Positions 16,808 to 25,583 of a stretch of DNA of 34,824 nt are shown here, in pieces (the stretch's first letter is position 1; every line of letters begins with the position of its first letter). Position numbers and translations under genes: made by a program. The stretch covers positions 1 to 34,824 of the forward strand of contig CAYPMR010000041.1 in NCBI GenBank assembly GCA_964411665.1, in the 5' to 3' direction. This DNA is from CALFCE01 sp964411665 (GTDB taxonomy: Bacteria; Pseudomonadota; Gammaproteobacteria; Granulosicoccales; Granulosicoccaceae). The notes beneath the pieces were generated by a model. It saw only the letters and a program-made list of their open reading frames with translations, was not told where the DNA came from and searched no databases.

Positions 16808-18724
16808 CTAGGGTGCTAGAACTGTTGCCTGAAATGTAAGAGACACACCTGCCCCAGGCGCAAGATTGGCGAGCGTCCATGCCAACCCCGAACCAGCTGG
16901 ACTTGTATCGTCGTTAGTCGCACCACCAACAATCGATGATGCGACGTACGAAAATCCTGCTGGAACAATATCGGTTACTGTCAGATTGGTCGCCGGATTA
17001 GCACCGGCATTTCTCACTGACAATGTGAAAGTAAGTACATCACCTATGTTCGGTGATGCATCGTTGACTGATTTGACTATTTCAAGGTCTACACCTTGAT
17101 CGTCATTGACAAACTGACAAGTGACATTCTCACCGGATCCAAGCTTAAGTCCGTCAAGTCCATCTGAATCAGCGCCATCACATTTGATGCCCGTCAGAAG
17201 ATATCCATTAACTGGTGATTCACTTAATTTATAAAAACCCGGAATTACACTAACAGCGGTGACACTGGCACTTCCAGGCACACCACTCCCTGTAGAACCA
17301 GCTCCATCATTAAATGTCAGCGTAAAGTCTGCAGCAGATGCTGTACCACCAGAATCGTTGTTAACCTGTTTCAATAATGTCAAGGTCGCACGGGCTACAT
17401 CATCATTGGTGATCGTGCAAACAACGTTGTCTCCACTTACCAGAGAAATTTCGCCTGCAGCCGAAACAGTTCCGCCCACGCAGCTCCAGGCAGAGCCAAC
17501 ATAGCCAGGAATATTTATTTCACTGAGCGTATAGGTACCCGGATGTACAGGCTGATCAGTAACAGCATCATCCCCATGCGCACCAGTAATAAAATCAACA
17601 CCCGTTGCACTCAGAGTAAAATCAGTATTAAGAGCGACCCCGCCATCATCATTTATAACAACTTTTTCCAAAGTTATTTCTGCCGCAGCGAATGCCCAGT
17701 AATAAACCGGCTCAGTTGTGTGTCTGCGAGTTGTATCGCCTGCGAATACCTCTTCATCAACCTGCAGAGTGACCGACCCATTGGGTAGCGAATCATCACC
17801 AAAGAGAACAGCCCAGGATCCGTTACCACCGTCTTCTCCGCCCTGTGTCAATACAGCCATTGTGTGATCTGTAGAAAGCGCATAGCTATCAACAGGAACA
17901 CTGCCAGCACCAGCTACAGTATCTGCACCCAGAGCCAACTCATAGAAAACGTTGTTTACTGTGCCACTACCAGCTTCCGCGACGATGTAACCTACGGTCT
18001 CCGGATTACGTGATGAGGGGATCATTCCAATGTGTTTACCGACACAGATGGTGTCGTTCGCTCCAGATTGAAACGGATGGTTCCGACGAGCAGCGCAATC
18101 TGTCACATAAATCACACTGGCACGATTGTCGTTAAAGGACATGACCTGACCGAGCACGACCGGTCTGCTATAAGTGTTCACGATGCTGCCAGAGACATCT
18201 TCCATTAAGGCTTGATCCCAGGTGCCATCTGTAGCGAACTGACCGTTTGTCTGATCCGAAACAACACTATGCGCTTCCAGCTGTCTACCATCTGGCAAGG
18301 TATGAGCACCTTCTTCAACGATGATGCAGTGCACATCGTTAGCGGTAGCAGCGCTGTCTTCCCAACCCTGTATTCGCAAGTCAAAACTACTCGCCGTGAT
18401 ATTACGAATTCGTGTGACCGCAGGAGGATGAGCAGCAGTGAAGTCCTGCAACTGGTATGTGCAGACCACAATGGCATTGGCATACGAATTATCAAGTGCA
18501 ACTGTTTGCCAGCTTGTTGATACGTTTTTGACTAGATGTACCTCAAAATAATTGGTCAACTCGATGGCTTGCGCTTCGACCCAGAAAAACACCATCACAC
18601 AAATACAAAAAAAACTTGCAGACAGGGTTAAACGCTGACTCCTGGGAGGCGTCAGCTTGAACAACCGATGTCTAGTTATTCGATGTAATAAAAACAACGT
18701 ATCTATCCTGGATACATTCAACAC
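16808..18724 (-). CDS. secreted protein with lectin-like N-terminal domain, two SpaA-like modules and a DUF11 module
   Basis: The 638-aa ORF begins with GTG. The true start is uncertain, because several in-frame TTG codons precede the hydrophobic signal segment (about 33-50, ending EAQA). The mature head (about 51-345) begins with a module of the type 'WQTVALDNSYANAIVVCTY ... IVEEG', which I recall from surface proteins beside DUF11 repeats and which resembles H-type-lectin-like sandwiches; this is a weak assignment. Two SpaA/prealbumin-like modules follow (about 347-445, starting ITLEKVV, and about 446-545, starting LTLLKQV), each ending in a 'C-x-(I/F)-x-N-D-D' type motif. A C-terminal DUF11 module (about 546-638) is closely similar to that of the 1493-aa protein. 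It is the first gene of the putative four-gene operon, 21 bp from the next. I infer a cell-surface binding or capping subunit. Confidence 0.78.
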   Translation of the reverse strand: MLNVSRIDTLFLLHRITRHRLFKLTPPRSQRLTLSASFFCICVMVFFWVEAQAIELTNYFEVHLVKNVSTSWQTVALDNSYANAIVVCTYQLQDFTAAHPPAVTRIRNITASSFDLRIQGWEDSAATANDVHCIIVEEGAHTLPDGRQLEAHSVVSDQTNGQFATDGTWDQALMEDVSGSIVNTYSRPVVLGQVMSFNDNRASVIYVTDCAARRNHPFQSGANDTICVGKHIGMIPSSRNPETVGYIVAEAGSGTVNNVFYELALGADTVAGAGSVPVDSYALSTDHTMAVLTQGGEDGGNGSWAVLFGDDSLPNGSVTLQVDEEVFAGDTTRRHTTEPVYYWAFAAAEITLEKVVINDDGGVALNTDFTLSATGVDFITGAHGDDAVTDQPVHPGTYTLSEINIPGYVGSAWSCVGGTVSAAGEISLVSGDNVVCTITNDDVARATLTLLKQVNNDSGGTASAADFTLTFNDGAGSTGSGVPGSASVTAVSVIPGFYKLSESPVNGYLLTGIKCDGADSDGLDGLKLGSGENVTCQFVNDDQGVDLEIVKSVNDASPNIGDVLTFTLSVRNAGANPATNLTVTDIVPAGFSYVASSIVGGATNDDTSPAGSGLAWTLANLAPGAGVSLTFQATVLAP

Positions 18725-19101
18725 ACAATAAAGACGATCTCAAATACGAAACAACATCAAGAACGTCCCATATAAGCAACAACGGCCCTACCGATTGGAA
18801 TCAAATCATTTGCAGAATTTCGACCAAGAGATAATCAGTTTCTTCTCTTATTTGGCGACTGGTGCACGGAACACTTGAGAAGTGACACTCATAGGCAAAA
18901 AAATACAGCTCTCGGTACTAAAGGTTTGTATTTGATTCGATTTACGGGAATGAATTTGCTTTGAGTGACTGGAGGGGATGAAGAATTTTTTACTACATTA
19001 CATTTTTTACTACATTACAAAAGCAGCCAGAAATTACTCTAACCGACAATGTTTAGCAGTAACGTTCTGTACTAACATTCCATACGATAGTCAGCACGTT
19101 T
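18725..19101. other. 377-bp intergenic region upstream of the giant-protein operon
   Basis: No gene is supported here. On the minus strand this is where the promoter and 5' leader of the four-gene surface operon should lie. I could not pick a -35/-10 pair with confidence. The only clear structure is a perfect 17-bp tandem duplication at 18986-19019. The OmpA-type lipoprotein gene ends at its right edge. Confidence 0.5.
18986..19019. repeat. two perfect tandem copies of a 17-bp unit
   Basis: TTTTTTACTACATTACA occurs twice head to tail (18986-19002 and 19003-19019). It lies about 260-295 bp upstream of the start of the giant-protein operon and about 85-115 bp after the end of the OmpA-type lipoprotein gene. 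It may be a paired regulator-binding site or a slippage-prone repeat that changes spacing. Confidence 0.85.
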
Positions 19102-20349
19102 TTAACGTGTCAAAAGCTGCAACTCCAAACGATTATTGCCAACAGCTTTGATATCTGAAAATAACGGGCGCCTGCTGCCAAAAGCGCGGGCCGATATTTG
19201 ATTAGGAGAGACAGCACGTGACAGCAGATAGCGGCCTACCTGGGAAACACGTGCTCGGGAAAGTTTAATTGCGAAATCAGCATTACGCACTCCATCAGTA
19301 TGCGACTGCAGCTCTACGCGAACCGTCGGATTCTGACGTAACTCGACGGCTAACTGATCGAGCACATTGCGGGATCGGGTATCCAGTATCGCAGAGGCGG
19401 TTGCAAATCTAACCCCTTTCAGTACGCCGGAACGCAACACCGAAACGGGTGGGGATTGCGTTCTTGATATAGGTCGCGAGGCGTTTGGTACAACCTGGGT
19501 TAAAGGTTCTCGCGCCACATCAGATGCAACTTCAGGTACCGTGACTATCCCAGGCAATCTTCGAGGAATTGACTGCGATTGCTCACCAGAGTTGGGTAGC
19601 CTGACAGGAGGTCTTGTCAAGCGAACATCACTCGAGCGCTGACCACTGGGACGAGGAAGACGAACCTCTGGATTAGCTATAACTTGTGTGTTTGATTCTG
19701 GTGGTGTGTAGTTGTCGCGAATATCGCTAAATCGATATAACACACCAAAATGCGCAGCCAGCGCATCAACATCATGGAAGTTAAGTTCAGCACGCACACC
19801 CAGTCTTTGGGTAAATGTGAAATCTACACCAACACCGGCGACCAGTTGAAAATTGTCTTCCTGATCAAGGGATACAGAAGCATCGTGTATCAGGTAATTA
19901 ATGCCACCTCGGACAAATGGCAACAAACCTTCACGACGGTTGATGAGGTATTCATCCCCTAGCGGATAGTAAACACCGGAGACTCCCGCAAATGCATAGT
20001 CCACGGTGGCAACAGGGCTCAAAGTGGCCGCACCCAATTGACCTAACCGGGCTTCAAAGGACAGTCTCGGCGAATAATCGCGGCCCAAAGTAAATCCAAA
20101 ACCACTATCCTTTGTATCCGACACCGAAAACTGCGTGCTATCTGACGCATCGGGCTCAAGATTGGAGAACGATACAGCTGCCCCGACGTACGTACTGCGA
20201 CTACCTCCACCGTCAGCATCCAGTGCATCACTGTCAGGAATGATATCGCTAATCCCACAGCCGGCAATCAGGACGAAAAATAGACAGATACAGACGCGCA
20301 GCGGAAAAATCGCAAGTGTGTCAGTGATTTTTGGAAAAACACGCCGCAT
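19102..20349 (-). CDS. OmpA-type lipoprotein with N-terminal small beta-barrel
   Basis: The frame is open from a TTG at 20403, but ATG codons at 20364 and 20349 give more normal signal peptides. I chose 20349, which puts a basic RR start before the hydrophobic core and the lipobox LIAGC at residues 27-31. After a short acidic linker, a region with strands typical of OmpA-type eight-stranded barrels runs to FGVLYRFSD. A Pro/Arg-rich linker follows. The C-terminal OmpA domain (about the last 110 aa) has the peptidoglycan-binding Asp (SHTD) and Arg 15 residues later (SRAR), and a shortened final NNRLEL strand. The architecture parallels the 628-aa lipoprotein at the other end of the block, but with one OmpA domain. 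It probably links outer membrane to cell wall. It lies 377 bp upstream of the giant-protein operon and is divergent from the LysR gene. Confidence 0.83.
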   Translation of the reverse strand: MRRVFPKITDTLAIFPLRVCICLFFVLIAGCGISDIIPDSDALDADGGGSRSTYVGAAVSFSNLEPDASDSTQFSVSDTKDSGFGFTLGRDYSPRLSFEARLGQLGAATLSPVATVDYAFAGVSGVYYPLGDEYLINRREGLLPFVRGGINYLIHDASVSLDQEDNFQLVAGVGVDFTFTQRLGVRAELNFHDVDALAAHFGVLYRFSDIRDNYTPPESNTQVIANPEVRLPRPSGQRSSDVRLTRPPVRLPNSGEQSQSIPRRLPGIVTVPEVASDVAREPLTQVVPNASRPISRTQSPPVSVLRSGVLKGVRFATASAILDTRSRNVLDQLAVELRQNPTVRVELQSHTDGVRNADFAIKLSRARVSQVGRYLLSRAVSPNQISARAFGSRRPLFSDIKAVGNNRLELQLLTR

Positions 20350-20529
20350 GGCAATAAGCTGCATCAAATATAGCGACGAGGCAGCAAGTTTCCTTCCAAA
20401 CAACGAAGGGCAGGCAAAAACTGGGCGTAAATCGGAAAAAAGACGCCGTCCTTGGCGACACAGGGCATCCTGCCTTAAATACCACTTGGAGGAGGTTCGA
20501 TCAGACCGTTGATGGTCAGTTCGGTTGCC

Positions 20530-20593
20530 CTGATCAGTATTTGCGCTAGAGCTTCAAACACTGATCAGAACCGGTAACAGTACTTAAGTACTG
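20530..20593. promoter_or_regulatory. cluster of three palindromes, candidate operator
   Basis: CTGATCAG occurs twice with 31-bp centre spacing, followed ten bases later by the perfect palindrome CAGTACTTAAGTACTG. The cluster lies in the divergent region next to a LysR-type regulator gene. LysR proteins often bind such intergenic sites and autoregulate, but no footprint or motif match can be claimed from the sequence alone. Confidence 0.45.
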
Positions 20594-20712
20594 ACATCAA
20601 GCACCGTTACGATGGGGCTATATTATCCAGCTCGCCCGGACAGAACAAACGAGTATAAATTACGTTATACTTAAGATAATCTAATCTATTAGCCATCTCT
20701 CCTCGCTATAAA

Positions 20713-20735
20713 GGCATCCTCGTAAAGAGGATGTC
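20713..20735 (+). promoter_or_regulatory. leader hairpin just before the LysR reading frame
   Basis: CATCCTC and GAGGATG form a perfect seven-base stem around a GTAAA loop, extended by a G-U and a G-C pair. The right arm contains GAGGA, which could serve as ribosome-binding site for an ATG at 20742. If that start is used, the hairpin would mask it. If the ATG at 20805 is used, the hairpin is simply part of the leader. Confidence 0.4.
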
Positions 20736-20804
20736 CAGCCAATGCTGCCGGGCAGGAGAATGTTGGTAGCCGTTCAAGGACAGCCGGAGGGACGACAAAA
20801 AGCC

Positions 20805-21752
20805 ATGGCCGAGAATTTATCACTGAATGCGTTGAGGGCGTTTGAATCTGTTGCCCGACATGGCAGCTTCAAAGCCGCGGCGGAGGAGCTGTTTGTCACG
20901 CCAGCGGCTATCAGTCAGCAGATTAAATCTCTCGAAGATAACCTGGGTGTCAAACTCTTTCACCGTCAAAGTAGAAGTATAACACTCACAAAAGACGCAC
21001 AAAGGGGCTTTGCCAAAGCCACCGAAGGTTTCAGTAACCTTGCTGAAGCCGTACAACTTATGAAGGCTGAGGATGACAATACAACGCTGACAGTCTGGAG
21101 TTCACCCTCTTTTGCCTCCAAGTGGTTAGTACCCAGACTTGCTGGGTTTACACGGGCAAACCCGGGTATTGATCTGGAAATTTCAGCAGAACGCAGTCTG
21201 ATAGACACCGGTGAAAACAACGAAAAAAGATCTATTCAGCTAGACAAATTCAAACGTGAAGAAGTTGATATCGCCATACGATTTGGTCAGGGCGTTTATG
21301 ACAACTGCACGGTAGATAAACTCTTCGAGGTTTCTGCTATTCCACTTTGCAGCCCGGAACTACTAAAAGGCAAGCATGCTCTGAGAACACCGGATGATTT
21401 ACGTCATCAGACCCTATTGCACGATGCAACACCCTATGAAGGTCGCCCCTCGTGGTCAGTGTGGCTAGAGGCAGCAGGAGTCGAAAACATTGATGCAGAA
21501 CATGGCATCACTTTTAACTCGGTCAATTTGGCACTCGCAGCGGCAGCTGAGGGACAAGGTGTGGTTTTTACTTTGGAAGCATTAGCTCAGGACGATATCG
21601 AAGCCGGGCGCCTGGTTGCCCCATTTGATCTGAGTCTGCCAATGAGTTTTGCCTACTACATGATCACCCTCGAAGAGTTTGCTGAGAAACCCAAAGTAAA
21701 ACGCTTTCGCGATTGGCTACTCGCCAAAGCGCACTCAGAGACTAATCAATAA
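20805..21752 (+). CDS. LysR-type transcriptional regulator, GcvA-like
   Basis: The chosen start gives 315 aa; an upstream ATG at 20742 would give 336 aa. The HTH domain is near the N-terminus (SLNALRAFE, then FVTPAAISQQIKSLE), as expected when starting at MAENLS. The substrate-binding domain opens with WSSPSFASKWLVPRL, typical of the GcvA subgroup, and continues to a family-typical end. GGAGG lies about 14 bases before this ATG, a little far, while AGAGGA is well placed for the 20742 ATG, so the start is not settled. LysR proteins act as effector-responsive DNA-binding tetramers. The effector and targets are unknown. It is divergent from the OmpA-type lipoprotein and convergent with the TVP38-like gene. 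Confidence 0.88.
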   Translation: MAENLSLNALRAFESVARHGSFKAAAEELFVTPAAISQQIKSLEDNLGVKLFHRQSRSITLTKDAQRGFAKATEGFSNLAEAVQLMKAEDDNTTLTVWSSPSFASKWLVPRLAGFTRANPGIDLEISAERSLIDTGENNEKRSIQLDKFKREEVDIAIRFGQGVYDNCTVDKLFEVSAIPLCSPELLKGKHALRTPDDLRHQTLLHDATPYEGRPSWSVWLEAAGVENIDAEHGITFNSVNLALAAAAEGQGVVFTLEALAQDDIEAGRLVAPFDLSLPMSFAYYMITLEEFAEKPKVKRFRDWLLAKAHSETNQ

Positions 21753-21786
21753 CAACTCCAAATCGCTAAAAGCACAAGTTACTTTC

Positions 21787-22488
21787 TCAGGATTCGATAT
21801 CTGTAGCTTCCCTCGCAAGATGTCGACGCCAAAGCCATACGGCTACAACCAGAGAAACCAGCAGCATTGCGCCACTAAGTAATAATTTTGATTCCTGCCC
21901 GAGACGTATTCCATCACCTGCGAGCGCGAACACCAGCAGTTGTGGCAGATAACCAATTGAAGTGGCCGAAAAAAATGTTATTGGTCGAATAGCGGATACA
22001 CCAGCACAAAGGTTAGTCAGTAAATTAGTGCCAAAAGGTTGCAGGCGAACAACAATCACTTTTGCAAAAGCATCATGTCTAACGAGCTTGTCCAGCATAT
22101 GGATGATTGATTGATATCGTTTTGATATCCAGGGCCCAAGCCAGCGACTGGCAACAAAATAGGCAAGCATACAACCAAGCAAAGCGGCCAACAGCGACAG
22201 CACTACTCCCTGCCACAATCCGAAAACATACCCACAGACAAACGCTACCAACTGCCTGGGTAATCCCACAGCAGTAAACAGCACTGCGCCAAAAAAGTAT
22301 GCAAGTAGTACAAGCGGCGGCTTGTTTTCCAAATGCAGCGCCAGTTGTTCTGAATCGAAAGCTTCAGCAGAAAAAAGGCGCGAAGCCAGCAGCAGCAACA
22401 CAGCCAGCAGCAAAATAGCCCCGGCAAGCAACAGACCTGATCGTACTTTACTCTCTCTCACTGCATTTTTCGCTGCTGTCACCATCAT
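21787..22488 (-). CDS. TVP38/TMEM64 family (VTT domain) membrane protein
   Basis: The 233-aa inner-membrane protein has about five to six hydrophobic segments: near residues 18-40, 60-80, 82-106, 150-190 and 203-220. The signature lies in the middle: the GLPRQLVAFVCGYVFG stretch, then a loop with R-LQPFGTNLLTN, as in TVP38/DedA-type VTT proteins. DedA/VTT proteins are linked to lipid scrambling or transport and membrane homeostasis; a specific substrate cannot be inferred here. The length is normal for the family. It ends 34 bp from the LysR stop (convergent) and is divergent from the malic enzyme gene across 232 bp. Confidence 0.85.
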   Translation of the reverse strand: MMVTAAKNAVRESKVRSGLLLAGAILLLAVLLLLASRLFSAEAFDSEQLALHLENKPPLVLLAYFFGAVLFTAVGLPRQLVAFVCGYVFGLWQGVVLSLLAALLGCMLAYFVASRWLGPWISKRYQSIIHMLDKLVRHDAFAKVIVVRLQPFGTNLLTNLCAGVSAIRPITFFSATSIGYLPQLLVFALAGDGIRLGQESKLLLSGAMLLVSLVVAVWLWRRHLAREATDIES

Positions 22489-22720
22489 GTGTCACGAGGA
22501 CATAAATGAGACCACTAAACCCATTTGAACGAGGCAAATCCTCTGAATATTGATATACTACATACTGCCTGCTACAAGTACGACAGGCATTTGCCCCAAC
22601 CGTTCGGAACCGCAGCGTCAAAAAATAGTCTGAACCTGCTCTCGAGCCTCAGACATCATACAGTTTGTTAGAATTCTTTGGCTCACAAGTCCTTGAACAA
22701 ATAAATAGTCTAAAAAAGAA

Positions 22721-24388
22721 ATGAAAAAGATAAGTGTCGATGGTGTTGAGTTGCTGCGAGACCCTTTACTAAACAAGGGATCGGCATTTACCCGCGAGGA
22801 AAGAATTGCTTTCGATATAGATTGTCTGCTACCCCACGGTGTAACCACCATGGAAAACCAGGCAATGCGGGTGCATGAGCACTTTAGTCGTCTAACAGAT
22901 GACTTCGATACATATATCGCGCTGTCCAGCCTGCAAGACAGAAATGAACACCTATTCTACCGATTGCTGACTGACAACCTGGAAGAGTACATGCCGATTG
23001 TCTACACACCGACTGTCGGTTTGGCAACGCAGCGATATAGTCATGCTTTTCGACGAGGTCGAGGTGTTTGGGTAACGCCTGAGCACAAAGGTCGAATGCT
23101 GCAATTGTTTGAATCCATAGCCAAAAAGCAGCAAATTGAACTGATGGTTATCACCGACGGTGAATCGATCCTCGGCATTGGTGACCAGGGTGCCGGTGGT
23201 ATGGCCATTTCAGTAGGCAAGCTTGCTTTGTATTCTGCCGGCGCAGGAATTTATCCGGGTAAAACACTACCGATTTGTCTCGACTTTGGCACTAACAACG
23301 CGGAGCTTCTGCAAGATGAATATTATCTGGGATGGCCACATGCCAGATTGAAGGGCCCGGTTTATGATGAATTACTTGAAGAATTTGTTGATGCAGTGAG
23401 CACTGTGTTTCCGGGTGCTTTGTTGCAATGGGAGGACTTTCGCAAGGACAACGCACTCAACATCATGGAAACCTACATAAACAAAGTGCCTTCTTTTAAC
23501 GATGACATACAGGGCACGGGTGCTGTGGCATTGTCCGGCGTGATGTCAGCCTTAAGAGTTACCGGTGGCAAACTCTCCGAGCAACGCATCGTTATTGTCG
23601 GCGCCGGTGCTGCGGGCCTTGGCATATCACGTCAGCTACGGGCAGCCATGCATGCAGACAGTAACTCAAACACAAATCCGATCATAGCCGTGACTGACAG
23701 TCGTGGGCTCATTGTCGAGAAGGATCTCAAAGAAGGCTCATACAAAAAGGAGATGGCGTGGTCTGAAGAACAACTACAAAGTTTTGGTATAGCCCCGGAT
23801 GATATGACTGACTTGCAACGCTTGATCGCAATCATCAAACCCCACGTGCTTATAGGCACATCAGGTCAGGCAGGCGCATTCAATGAAGATGTAGTTGTAG
23901 AAATGGCAAGCCATGTTGAAAGACCACTGATAATGCCTTTTTCAAACCCGACCAGCCACTCCGAAGCGCTTCCAAAATCTCTGTATCAATGGACCGACGG
24001 TAAATGTCTTGTTGCTACTGGTAGCCCGTTTGATCCGGTACAGCATAACGGTCAGGAATATCAGGTTGGACAGGGCAACAATGTATTTATCTTCCCGGGT
24101 TTGGGCCTAGCTGCAATTGTCGGCAAGATACGCACCATCACAAATGATCAAATCAGTGCAGCAGCTTTCGCTCTATCGGGCTGTGTCAGTGAACAGGAAC
24201 TCAACAGCGGATTACTCTTTCCCTCAGTCACTCGTTTGCTTGAAGTATCTGAAAAGGTAGCTATTGCGGTACTTGAGCAAGCGGTTACGGAAGGACTGAC
24301 ATCACTCGATTCAACTGATGCCATTCAACAGGCAATAGCAGATTCGCGCTGGACCCCGGAATATGATGAATACGTCAAGCAAGCTTAA
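22721..24388 (+). CDS. maeA: NAD-type malic enzyme (malate to pyruvate and CO2)
   Basis: The 555-aa protein is close to the usual length of large bacterial malic enzymes (E. coli MaeA, 565 aa). It has the catalytic Tyr95 in YTPTVG, the catalytic Lys167 in SVGKLALY, LDFGTNN at about 187-193, the metal-binding FNDDIQGT at about 259-266 and the Rossmann motif GAGAAG at about 294-299. It catalyses oxidative decarboxylation of malate to pyruvate in the cytoplasm, linking the TCA cycle to pyruvate. NAD preference is inferred from similarity to the MaeA type and not proven by the sequence. The ATG follows an A-rich stretch with only a weak ribosome-binding site. The gene appears monocistronic. No intrinsic terminator is evident after it. 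Confidence 0.93.
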   Translation: MKKISVDGVELLRDPLLNKGSAFTREERIAFDIDCLLPHGVTTMENQAMRVHEHFSRLTDDFDTYIALSSLQDRNEHLFYRLLTDNLEEYMPIVYTPTVGLATQRYSHAFRRGRGVWVTPEHKGRMLQLFESIAKKQQIELMVITDGESILGIGDQGAGGMAISVGKLALYSAGAGIYPGKTLPICLDFGTNNAELLQDEYYLGWPHARLKGPVYDELLEEFVDAVSTVFPGALLQWEDFRKDNALNIMETYINKVPSFNDDIQGTGAVALSGVMSALRVTGGKLSEQRIVIVGAGAAGLGISRQLRAAMHADSNSNTNPIIAVTDSRGLIVEKDLKEGSYKKEMAWSEEQLQSFGIAPDDMTDLQRLIAIIKPHVLIGTSGQAGAFNEDVVVEMASHVERPLIMPFSNPTSHSEALPKSLYQWTDGKCLVATGSPFDPVQHNGQEYQVGQGNNVFIFPGLGLAAIVGKIRTITNDQISAAAFALSGCVSEQELNSGLLFPSVTRLLEVSEKVAIAVLEQAVTEGLTSLDSTDAIQQAIADSRWTPEYDEYVKQA

Positions 24389-24640
24389 GCTTTAAGCTAA
24401 TGTCGGCATTTTAGATTTCGCCTCAATAAGCTTGTGCATCATTAATTTGATCGACGTCATTAGAGATCTGTATATGAACACTACAGGAATCAAGGTCTTG
24501 GCAACAACGCTTGGCGAAATCCCAACGTCACAACGCTAACCAATCTGACGACTTGTTTTGCGTCTATCTGTAATCTCGGATAGTATCGGACGAAGCACTC
24601 ATCCTGTCGGCTACGGTCGACCAAAACAGGGAGAAGACCA

Positions 24641-25570
24641 ATGCAAAATCGAACAAAGCTCGGTTTGACGGGCCTGGTCGTAGGCGGCGTCGCGCTGGGC
24701 ATATCGACTGCTCAGGGCACCGGACTCACCAGCTGGAAATCCGGTAATAATCACGATCGAATCATTCAGATTCAAAACGAAGGTGGCACCCGTGAGGCGG
24801 CTGATGGCGTTGAAATCGCTTACTACAGTAATTCTTCCTTCAGCGTGACCTCGCCGAAAGGTATATCCATTCTTGTTGACCCCTGGCGTAATGATCCGTC
24901 CGGAGCATGGGGTCTTTGGTATCACGTAGAATTTCCGGCAGCTGAAGTTGACATTGGTATGTCCACCCACGCCCACTTTGATCATGATGCGCTCGATAAG
25001 ATCGATGCCAACATGTTGCTTGATCGCATGGGAGGAAATTTCGAACTCGGTGATGTAAAAATAACTGGAATTGCAGACAAGCATCAGTGTGTGGCCCCAG
25101 GATTAATTCCCTGGACCGAAGCTGTAAAACAATTCGAAGGTCGTGACGATCCCTGCGTCGATAATTTCCGGCACATGGACAATACGATGTACCTCATTGA
25201 AACCGGCGGTATGCGATTACTGATGTGGGGAGACAACCGGCCTGAACCACCTGCCGAAGTTCTGGAAAAAATAGGCGAAGTAGATATTGTATTCGTACCA
25301 GTCGATGGATCGCGACACATACTGGACTACAAACAGGCAGACTCGGTAGTTGCAATGACCAAGGCCAAAATAGCCATTCCGCATCATTATCTGGTACCGG
25401 AAACAACGTACTACACATCTACACTGTTACCAGCGACCGAATGGGCAGAAACTCATGAAAACACGATACTTGATGCACCTTCGGTAACTATTACCAAGGC
25501 CGATCTGGAAGGCAAAGAAGGGCATGTATACTATTTCGGTTCACACAACATGGTAACAGCAGAAAAGTAG
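24641..25570 (+). CDS. secreted metallo-beta-lactamase-fold hydrolase, UlaG/NAPE-PLD-like
   Basis: The 309-aa protein has a Sec-type signal (about 1-25). The metal-binding motif HxHxDH is at residues 110-115 (HAHFDH). Other probable ligands are the Asp in MWGDN and the His in IPHHY near the C-terminus. The layout resembles UlaG-like or NAPE-PLD-like metal-dependent hydrolases rather than beta-lactamases that act on antibiotics. The substrate is unknown. The start is well supported by GGGAGA seven bases before the ATG. A strong intrinsic terminator lies 40 bp after the stop, so it is probably a single-gene unit. A periplasmic location is inferred from the signal. Confidence 0.85.
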   Translation: MQNRTKLGLTGLVVGGVALGISTAQGTGLTSWKSGNNHDRIIQIQNEGGTREAADGVEIAYYSNSSFSVTSPKGISILVDPWRNDPSGAWGLWYHVEFPAAEVDIGMSTHAHFDHDALDKIDANMLLDRMGGNFELGDVKITGIADKHQCVAPGLIPWTEAVKQFEGRDDPCVDNFRHMDNTMYLIETGGMRLLMWGDNRPEPPAEVLEKIGEVDIVFVPVDGSRHILDYKQADSVVAMTKAKIAIPHHYLVPETTYYTSTLLPATEWAETHENTILDAPSVTITKADLEGKEGHVYYFGSHNMVTAEK

Positions 25571-25583
25571 ACAGCTCGTCCCA

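Larger units (their letters stand above)
20404..20741. other. 338-bp divergent control region between the OmpA-type lipoprotein and the LysR gene
   Basis: No gene is supported. The region contains two copies of the palindrome CTGATCAG (20530-20537 and 20561-20568, 31 bp apart, about three helical turns), a perfect 16-bp palindrome (20578-20593) and an AT-rich stretch near 20655-20690 that could hold the rightward promoter. Both flanking genes start outwards from here, so these sites may control either or both. Confidence 0.55.
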
